Of a stretch of 64,000 nt of DNA, positions 57,390 through 64,000 are shown piece after piece (the stretch's first letter is position 1; each line of letters opens with the position of its first letter). Source of the stretch: Candidatus Thorarchaeota archaeon. Its GTDB lineage: Archaea; Asgardarchaeota; Thorarchaeia; Thorarchaeales; Thorarchaeaceae. Position numbers and translations under genes: made by a program. The notes beneath the pieces were generated by a model. That model searched no databases and was not told the origin of the DNA. It was given only the letters and a program-made list of their open reading frames with translations. The stretch lies in contig JAGSHN010000023.1 of NCBI GenBank assembly GCA_029855935.1, positions 1-64,000 on the forward strand, written 5' to 3'.

Positions 57390-58067
57390 TTGACCAAAGA
57401 AACCGCCTAAGAGGTCACGTCCGTCATCCCAGACGTAACGGACTCTCCACGACCATAATGGACAAACGTGACCTAGGTCACCGTGTGGATGTGACAGGAA
57501 GGCCGACGGGCTGCCGACAAGAAGCGCAACGCAGATACCGTGTTGGTTCTTTCTATAGACAGGCTGGCCTCAATGTGGAGTCATCCCTGGGAAAATCCAC
57601 TACTGTGAGCTATCGAAAGGATTCCGTCGGAGAAAGATCCCATTCTCACAATCAGTTTCTATGTCTCCCCTATGGCTTGAACACACCGCATAGATTTAGG
57701 GAACAGGCAAGACCAAAGTGGATCCCGCGTTTGACCTCAAAGGAAAACGTATCGTCCCAGGTTGAACTTCATCCCAATTCACCAGATTGCAGAGACCAAG
57801 AGTTCTCTCTGATCGCACGTCGTTCTTCCCAGTTTTCCTGGCTCGACCACCTGCCCACGTCAGATCCTCACAACCCACCTTCAGGAGCAGCCCTATTTCT
57901 GTTCCAATTGGACAGGCTACGTTGACGTTGCGGGGTACCCGAGCATATTTCACCATTCCACCGAGGTTTATTTTTATGCACGAGTCAACGTGTTGCAGGC
58001 GGGAATCGGCTAGTCTGCTTGGTCTGTAGCAATCCCAAAGAACAACTCGCGTATTGAGGCGATCACC
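57390..58067. other. Intergenic region with possible promoter
   Basis: A 180-codon plus-strand frame here (57383-57925) has Arg/Ser-rich noise composition and no ribosome site. No gene accepted. A TATA candidate lies at 57967-57976. Confidence 0.5.
57967..57976 (+). promoter_or_regulatory. TATA-like box upstream of DUF262 gene
   Basis: TTTATTTTTA, 92 nt upstream of ATG 58068. It would give a leader of about 65 nt. Confidence 0.3.
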
Positions 58068-59846
58068 ATGAGCGAGTCACTAAACTCACGTTTCCTGCGC
58101 ATCCAGCACATCCTAGAACGGGTTCACGAAGGCGACTACGTCCTTCCGGAGTTCCAGAGGAGCTTCGTATGGTCGAACTCCGACATCAAGGATCTTCTCG
58201 TTTCATGTCTGAACGGGTATTTCATTGGGACGTTCCTCCTTCTTAGGGGTGATGCGGCAAAGAGCTTTAAGACACGGTATTTCGAGGGAGTTCCCGAGGC
58301 CAATCCGCAAATCCCACGAGAGCCAGATGACAGGACTGTCGATCGAATTGTCTTGGACGGGCAACAAAGGATAACTGCGGCATACTATGCCCTCTATGCG
58401 CCACCTGGTATCACACCCAAAGGGGCGTCATATCCCAGACGCTATCTCCTGAGGATTGAGAACTGTCACGTCGGCGACATCGACTGGGAGGATCTCATAG
58501 AAGACTGGTCCGAGAACGAGAGCAGTCGAAAAGTCCCTCACTCGTCAGGTGCAGCTAGACTTAGAGAACTCATTCAGAAACATGATTTTGTCAACCTTCT
58601 GAACGATTCAGAGTTCCGCAAATACCTCTTCGAGAATCATCTTCTGCCGTTCGCGGTTCTGAAATCAGACTCAGATTTCTCAAGGTGGTTGGACGATTAC
58701 GCGGACTACCTTGAGGAGAAGGGCATAGAAAAGGCTCAGGTGAGAGAACGGAAACAAGCCCTCCGAGAAAGACTGAAAAACGTGCTGAATTTCCAAGTTG
58801 CGGTTCTAGAGTTGGAGGAGAGGGACCTCGTCAAAGTCGTCGACCTCTTTGAGCGAATCAACCGAACAGGTGTTGCTCTCTCTGTGTTTGCACTAGCTAC
58901 CGCAGTCTACATGAAGGGAGGAGTAAACCTCCGCAGACTGTGGAGGGAGTTCTATGCAGCATCTCCTACAATTCAGCAGTTCTGTCAAGAGGATGATGAA
59001 ACATATCCCAAATACGTTCTCCAAGTGATGGCTCTTCTCCAAGGCAAGGAGGTCAAGAAGAAAGTCCTGATTGACTCCAGACAGTTGAGTGTTACATCTG
59101 ACCGATGGTCACAAGCCACGGAACTGCTCGAAAAGGCGCTCGACCGTGCAACAAGCACGAGAAACGGTTATGGAGCAATCAAGTCAAATCTCCTACCTTA
59201 TCGGTCGGCAATTGTCACTCTCGCTGCTCTTCTGGCCAAGTGCGGAACTGCTAGTGACTTTGACAAGCTGGACGCTTGGTACTGGAGTTCCGTCTTCACA
59301 GCAAGGTATGCTGGGGCCAGCGAAACAGCGATCAAGCAAGACTATGACCAAGTATGTCGATGGCTGAAGGATGGTACCCAAGAACCAAGTGTTGTCACTG
59401 AAGCGGCGAATCGTGTTTCGAGTCACAAGCTCGAGAACATCAGAACTGGCGGTACCTACAAAGCCATACTTTGCCTCATCTCATTGGCTGGTGCAAAGGA
59501 CTTCCTAACCGGACAGAGTCCCGAGCTAGGCTTGCTCAATGACCATCATATCTTTCCGAAATCATTGTATCGAGATAGACGCTCAGTTGATTCAATACTC
59601 AACCGGACACTCATTACCGACACGACAAATAGAGATATCTCGAATAAACGCCCGTCCGAGTATGTTCGGGAGATCATAAAGGCTCTTGGCGGGGAGGAGG
59701 ACGATGCGAGAGATATGCTGAAGAGTCATCTGATAGACGATGAATGTTTCGAGGCAATGAAACAAGATGACTATTCGCGCTTTATGGCCCGCCGGGCTGA
59801 GCTGATTCGTAGTGAGATGATTCGTCGAATCCGGTACGGGTCTTGA
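58068..59846 (+). CDS. GmrSD-like DUF262/HNH restriction protein
   Basis: 592 residues. The N-terminal DUF262 domain shows YVLPEFQRSFVWSNSDIKDL and the conserved VLDGQQRITA with its NTP-binding Gln/Arg. The C-terminal DUF1524-type HNH shows DHHIFPKSLY, then NRTLITDTTN and NKRPSEYV. This is the GmrSD/BrxU architecture of modification-dependent restriction enzymes that use NTP to cut modified phage DNA. ATG 58068 has TGAGG at 8-nt spacing. No methyltransferase lies next to it, fitting a type IV enzyme. Confidence 0.9.
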   Translation: MSESLNSRFLRIQHILERVHEGDYVLPEFQRSFVWSNSDIKDLLVSCLNGYFIGTFLLLRGDAAKSFKTRYFEGVPEANPQIPREPDDRTVDRIVLDGQQRITAAYYALYAPPGITPKGASYPRRYLLRIENCHVGDIDWEDLIEDWSENESSRKVPHSSGAARLRELIQKHDFVNLLNDSEFRKYLFENHLLPFAVLKSDSDFSRWLDDYADYLEEKGIEKAQVRERKQALRERLKNVLNFQVAVLELEERDLVKVVDLFERINRTGVALSVFALATAVYMKGGVNLRRLWREFYAASPTIQQFCQEDDETYPKYVLQVMALLQGKEVKKKVLIDSRQLSVTSDRWSQATELLEKALDRATSTRNGYGAIKSNLLPYRSAIVTLAALLAKCGTASDFDKLDAWYWSSVFTARYAGASETAIKQDYDQVCRWLKDGTQEPSVVTEAANRVSSHKLENIRTGGTYKAILCLISLAGAKDFLTGQSPELGLLNDHHIFPKSLYRDRRSVDSILNRTLITDTTNRDISNKRPSEYVREIIKALGGEEDDARDMLKSHLIDDECFEAMKQDDYSRFMARRAELIRSEMIRRIRYGS

Positions 59847-60378
59847 CATTGCGGTTCTCGTGGTTGGTCGGTGGCACGATGGTCGTTCTAGGCAGTTCGC
59901 TGCCCAATCCACTTCGCTGACAGATAGCTCGGGCCGTGGTCTTCGTGTGCAAGTCGAGGTTGCAGACTGCCTTCGTCGGCGCCGATGACTTCGACCGTAC
60001 AGTAGAGATGCTGTCGCAGATTGTAATCTCAGACGGTGGGGGGAGATCCAAGGTCCCCTACGATGAAACGCCGCCTAGGCGGTCTCTTCATCTCCGGCTG
60101 GTGGGCTATCACACGTGATTCTCGGCGAAGGATGCTCACAGGGTTTGGTCGGTCGAGGTCTCAATGGCCGATCACGAGAGTATGACCAGGCTGGCGTTGA
60201 TGAAGCGGGTCGAGAGAACTGTGTGATATGCACTCAGTGGGGCAAGTTGAGAGCCAGACCTCTCTGGACAACTCACCGTTTCGCCGGGCGTCACCCTGAA
60301 CGTCGTCACGGCCGGTTCCCTGAGAACGGTGTCGACAGATGCAGTGACCTCGATGGCATTGCTCTCTTCCGGGCCGAT
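59847..60378. other. Gene-poor region with diverged repeat copy
   Basis: Contains copy B of the diverged repeat. After it one frame reads LTVSPGVTLNVVTAGSLRTV and VSTDAVTSMALLSSG, which looks like the tail of a lost secreted protein. Confidence 0.4.
60119..60269 (+). repeat. Diverged repeat, copy B
   Basis: Aligns with gaps to 51294-51426 over about 130 bases; the best block is AGAACTGTGTGATATGCACT followed by CAGTGGGGCAAGTTGAGAGC. Same orientation as copy A. Confidence 0.45.
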
Positions 60379-61653
60379 TCATAGAGACGGGTTGGGCCGT
60401 CTATAACGATTCGTGATCTCTGGAACAAGGACTTGCCATCCGACTAGATGACCTGAACTCTCAGACTCCAGCAGATCATCAAGTGCAAGATGCAGCGCAC
60501 TGGTCGACGGAAGATTCGCCTCGTTCTCCGGATGGAGCCTCGAGCGGATGAAGTACTTCACTGCGGAGTCTGAGAAGGTTGTTGGGTACGTCTCGTTGCT
60601 GAACTCTATCCGGAGATGAGGACGAGAGTCCGAGGTATAGACCTCATATATCCCGTAGATTGTCTGTGGGAAGTTGGGATCGAATCTCGTGAAGCGGAGC
60701 CGGATCCTGTGAGGGGTGACAGAGGTGTCTATGTCATACTCAGCCTCCCACGTCTCGGATCCACCACTAGCCGTTCGCTGGTAGTAGACGGCGTGTTGAA
60801 CTCTCCCAAAGTATTGTGTGTCTGCGTGGATGAAGGTGAGAATCTCAGGAGGACCGCCGGCGTCCCACAGGCCGCTGTAGACCCACACTCCTGCAATGTC
60901 GTCCTCACCCTCCCGCACAGGAAAGACCGGGTTGACAAGTCGGTGTTCCGCCTTGCTCATACGGGGGACATCTATTCCGTCCAGGAAAGGTTGTAGCATA
61001 CTGTCGTTGAAGATCTGTTCGACCTGCAACCTCTCTGACTCGCTGAGATAGGAGAAGGGCGGAACGAAGCTACCCTCGGTCTCAGGGTCTGTTGAGAACC
61101 AGGGGAACATAGGCCCAGTCTTGTTGTTGAAGTCGACAAGCCCCCAGTCGACCATCGAATACGATGCGTACGACCTCGAATACCCGATGACCTGCCCCTT
61201 TGTCACATAGTCGTCCTTCGCGACGAGCAACTGGCCAAGGTGGTCAAACCAGCTTGCCATTGTGTAGTTGTGGAATATCACGATCCTGATATCGTCGCTC
61301 CCCACGTATTCGACGCTCTCAACCACACCGTCATCGGGAGCATAGACGGGACTCGTGTCATGAAACTTGAACGCAGTGTGGTCGAATCCCTCTGGGTGAC
61401 CGCCACCATGATAGCCCCACGTACCAATTGGACCCAATTCAGGAGAGTCCGTGGCCAGACTGTCGAGATCCACGGGGAGCGATATGCTGGCAGTCCTATT
61501 GAGTCGGGGGTCGCTGAGGAGTCCGTGTTCAGACCCATCCTCGTCCTCCGAGGGGGACTCGTTCTCAAGATGGCCAATCATGAACGCGACCGATCCCAGG
61601 GCAATCGCGAGAACTACGATCAAAGCCAGAATCTTGGCCCTTGTGGAGTGCAT
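60379..61653 (-). CDS. Secreted M23/LytM-like protein, degenerate site
   Basis: About 424 residues with a signal-anchor (ILALIVVLAIALGSVAFMIG). The M23 fold is visible in GGGHPEGFDHTAFKF (first His/Asp ligands), VYAPDDGVVESVEYVGSD, WFDHLGQLLVAKDDYV and TKGQVIGYS. The usual final H-x-H strand appears replaced by VDWGLVDF, so the zinc site is probably incomplete. The C-terminal half is beta-rich and unknown. ATG 61653 follows GAGGTG at good spacing. It could bind rather than cleave, since archaea lack murein. Confidence 0.75.
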   Translation of the reverse strand: MHSTRAKILALIVVLAIALGSVAFMIGHLENESPSEDEDGSEHGLLSDPRLNRTASISLPVDLDSLATDSPELGPIGTWGYHGGGHPEGFDHTAFKFHDTSPVYAPDDGVVESVEYVGSDDIRIVIFHNYTMASWFDHLGQLLVAKDDYVTKGQVIGYSRSYASYSMVDWGLVDFNNKTGPMFPWFSTDPETEGSFVPPFSYLSESERLQVEQIFNDSMLQPFLDGIDVPRMSKAEHRLVNPVFPVREGEDDIAGVWVYSGLWDAGGPPEILTFIHADTQYFGRVQHAVYYQRTASGGSETWEAEYDIDTSVTPHRIRLRFTRFDPNFPQTIYGIYEVYTSDSRPHLRIEFSNETYPTTFSDSAVKYFIRSRLHPENEANLPSTSALHLALDDLLESESSGHLVGWQVLVPEITNRYRRPNPSL

Positions 61654-62147
61654 AGGGAACACCTCGACGAATGGACTTGTCAGGTCAGTCCTCCAATTCC
61701 GGAGCGATTCTCGAGCTTCAATCGTGAGGCGAAACGCCTGCGCGGCGAGTACTAGTCCAGCCAGGGAATTTATGCATTACTTGATTCAATTCATCCCTCG
61801 GGTCAAGTCTCTGGAATCTCGAGTCTCCAGTCGACGGGACACTGAATGGTGTGAGATCTGGCCGGCTTGAGAGGGACGATGAGGAACTTGAGAGAGCACA
61901 GGGGCTCTGTTCAAGACTTGGCCACTGGGTCAAGAAGCTCGAGCAGGACCACTCACAAGACATCGCCCCTTCTCCCGTTTCGAGACACCTCAGTACCTTG
62001 CCACAGCGAGCCTTCAACAAGAAACAAAAGAACAGGAGACAAATCAACAACTCGGATAGGTACGGGCTCAATACGAGAGTGCGTGAGTACCAGCGTCATC
62101 ATTGAAGGGTGTAGCGGCTATTGCGGGAAAGTGAAACGGGGGTCCTG
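61654..62147. other. Intergenic region between divergent genes
   Basis: No gene seen. A minus-strand GCATAAATT (about 61769-61779) is a weak TATA candidate for the M23-like gene. Confidence 0.4.
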
Positions 62148-64000
62148 ATGGACAAGCATGGCCCTCGGGCCGATGCCAGCGGATCAGAAGGACACGATGC
62201 TAGGCGACAGCTCCTCCGTTCCTCCGGACACAGCCAGGTGCCACGACGACGCTCCCCAACCGTGAAGAGCGCCGTGGGATGGGAGCCAGAGGAATACTCC
62301 GATTCTTCCGCACCTGGGGCGCGTCAAATTGCCACCCGGTCCCCTATACTCGTGACAGCCGTCTCGAGGTCCTCGGTGACGCCTCTGTTCGTGCTTCTGC
62401 TCCTGCTTGGAGGCACGCTCAGACTTCCCGTCTCGTCGGTTCCCCTATCCCTGTCTCATCCATCATCCGTCCCGTCCCCGCCCTTTCCTGTCCCGTCGTC
62501 AGATGTGAGCGGCCACTATCTTGATGGACCTGTGCAGGCGGTACGTGACAGGACGCGCCTTGCAGTTCCTGTCACCACGTCTCTGAGGTTGTACCCCTCA
62601 TCACAGACTCAACTCGACATTGCAGAGCCGCTCGTCTGGTCCACACTCTTGGGCACTCCCGAACACGAGTGGTGCGGTGACATTGCACTATTCTCCAACG
62701 GGTCAATAGTGGTATCGGGATCGACTATGGGCGTTGACTTTCCGGACCCTGAGGCACCAGACATATATCGGGACCCAATTGGCTTCGTTGTGTCGTTCTC
62801 GCGCCCGTGCGAGCCACCGATGCGCTCGTGGCTCATCGGCAACGAAGATTCGTACAGCTATAATGACTGCATGGCCGTCGACGAGCACGGACGGATCTTC
62901 GTCGCTGGGTACGTCTGGGGTCAGAATTTTCCGCGGGTGAATGCCAACGAGACATGGCTGCCGGGCACAAATGACAACGTATACGTCGTGGTCTACTCGC
63001 CCGATGGACAGATGTTATTCTCGACGCTCATTGGTGGTTCGGGCTACGACTACCCCTACTCAATCGTGCTGGGTCCTGATGGCATTCTGTACGTGGTGGG
63101 TAGCACCAGCTCAGTGGACTTCCCCGTGACGAGTACTCACTGGGGCTATCGCGCTGGCCCCTCTGACGTCTTTGTCATGGCCATCGACTGTCTGAACGAC
63201 CGACTGGTCTTCTCACGATGTCTTGGTGGTGAGGGGCGCGACTCCGGCAAGGCGGTGACGATGGACGCAGATGGGGCAATATGGGTGACAGGCTGGACCG
63301 ATTCCGAGTTCTTCGAGAGCACGCTCGACGGATGGGGGTCGTGCGGCGGCACAGACGTCTTCGTTGCCCGGCTGGACAGATCAGGAGTGCTTGATGGCCT
63401 TCTCGTGCTGGGCGGTGGCGGAGAGGAGAACGCCCTCGGCATCGCAGTCACCGATGACAATAGTGTGATCATTGCCGGATGGAGCAACTCGACAGACCTG
63501 CCTGCCCCGGTTGATGATGCCGAAGAGGAGCCGCCCATCAATCAGGGCGGCCACGATGTACTCTTACTCAGGATGGGCATGTCAGAAGAGGATGCTGAAA
63601 CCACCCTCGACAGGGCTGTGGAGGTAAGGCAGGTGGTCCTGATTGGTGGTTCTGATGACGACTATGCGTCAGCCATTGCTCTTGGCCAGGACGGGAGTGT
63701 GTACATTGCTGGCTGGTCCGACTCTGAGGACTTTCCAGTGGCCGGGACCTTCACCCTTCCTCATACACATTCGAGTCACAGCGACTGTCTGGTGATGAAG
63801 ATGTCTCCGGACCTGAGTCGGGTGCTCTACGCGTCCTGTCTTGGAGGTCCCTACCCCGATGAGGCGTACTCGCTGGTGGTGAACGGCACCGGGACGGTCT
63901 TTGTTGCAGGCACTGGACTTGATGGGATGCCGTTACGCGGTGCCTTTGACAACACGACTGGTTTCCGGGATGATGTCGTAGTGTTTGCACTTCTTGATCA
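62148..64000 (+). CDS. SBBP-repeat surface protein, cut by window end
   Basis: The frame is open from ATG 62148, just after GGGGG, to the end of the window (about 617 codons, no stop). The first 70 residues are hydrophilic; a membrane helix follows (PLFVLLLLLGGTL), then a Pro/Ser linker, then SBBP-type propeller repeats: WSTLLGTPEHEWCGDIALF, FSTLIGGSGYDYPYSIVL, FSRCLGGEGRDSGKAVTM, LIGGSDDDYASAIALG and CLGGPYPDEAYSLVV, each with a GxxxVxGxTxSxDFP-like tail. It is related in fold to the 1752-residue protein. The unusually long pre-helix segment may mean the true start is further in. Confidence 0.85.
   Translation, partial: MDKHGPRADASGSEGHDARRQLLRSSGHSQVPRRRSPTVKSAVGWEPEEYSDSSAPGARQIATRSPILVTAVSRSSVTPLFVLLLLLGGTLRLPVSSVPLSLSHPSSVPSPPFPVPSSDVSGHYLDGPVQAVRDRTRLAVPVTTSLRLYPSSQTQLDIAEPLVWSTLLGTPEHEWCGDIALFSNGSIVVSGSTMGVDFPDPEAPDIYRDPIGFVVSFSRPCEPPMRSWLIGNEDSYSYNDCMAVDEHGRIFVAGYVWGQNFPRVNANETWLPGTNDNVYVVVYSPDGQMLFSTLIGGSGYDYPYSIVLGPDGILYVVGSTSSVDFPVTSTHWGYRAGPSDVFVMAIDCLNDRLVFSRCLGGEGRDSGKAVTMDADGAIWVTGWTDSEFFESTLDGWGSCGGTDVFVARLDRSGVLDGLLVLGGGGEENALGIAVTDDNSVIIAGWSNSTDLPAPVDDAEEEPPINQGGHDVLLLRMGMSEEDAETTLDRAVEVRQVVLIGGSDDDYASAIALGQDGSVYIAGWSDSEDFPVAGTFTLPHTHSSHSDCLVMKMSPDLSRVLYASCLGGPYPDEAYSLVVNGTGTVFVAGTGLDGMPLRGAFDNTTGFRDDVVVFALLD

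Noticed and set aside
57383-57925. Open frame of 180 codons on the plus strand
   Set aside because: Arg/Ser-rich translation, no ribosome site, overlaps the previous stop, no recognisable pattern.
1-64000. CRISPR arrays, rRNA or tRNA genes
   Set aside because: No regularly spaced short repeats and no rRNA or tRNA signatures were found by reading the sequence.

Overview
The window looks like archaeal DNA, most likely from an Asgard archaeon close to Thorarchaeota. This is inferred from protein style, because no rRNA or marker gene is present. Supporting signs are very large secreted SBBP/VCBS/Ig-like repeat proteins with a Thr-rich stalk and a C-terminal membrane anchor, archaeal TATA boxes about 50 nt upstream of starts, frequent GTG/TTG starts with strong GGAGG-type ribosome sites, a V4R-domain sensor and a stand-alone JAMM protease. 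I see no tRNA, rRNA or CRISPR array.

Layout. 0-18 kb: an anchored surface protein, polytopic membrane proteins, a QueG-like Fe-S protein, a VCBS-repeat protein, a HepT/MntA toxin-antitoxin pair, a 1752-residue surface protein containing two sets of seven propeller repeats, and a three-gene operon of two small membrane proteins plus a V4R sensor. 18.8-24.8 kb: a secreted VCBS/calcium-repeat protein and a two-gene operon with a double winged-helix protein. 24.9-37.8 kb: a gene-poor zone of broken genes. It holds a frameshifted bacteriocin-like gene and small membrane proteins between imperfect direct repeats, a vapB with a beheaded vapC, a fused MNT-HEPN protein, a DUF4143 ATPase, a decayed DUF3800-like gene and a methyltransferase.

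37.8-59.8 kb is a dense block of nucleases and ATPases: an HD phosphohydrolase with a SocA/Panacea-like partner, an ABC-type ATPase with a PD-(D/E)XK partner, another PD-(D/E)XK protein, an OLD-family ATPase-TOPRIM protein, a YhaO/YhaN-like phosphoesterase-ATPase pair whose ATPase has a membrane hairpin, a JAMM protease, an ATPase-TOPRIM pair laid out like PARIS, a truncated helicase-RecB nuclease, a GIY-YIG-like protein and a GmrSD-like DUF262/HNH protein. I read this as a defence/DNA-repair island. A NodB deacetylase sits inside it. A degenerate M23-like protein and the start of another SBBP surface protein close the window.

The best candidates for something new are the membrane-tethered Mre11/Rad50-like pair, the two ATPase-nuclease pairs, the neighbouring JAMM protease, the fused MNT-HEPN protein and the repeat-flanked bacteriocin-like cassette.
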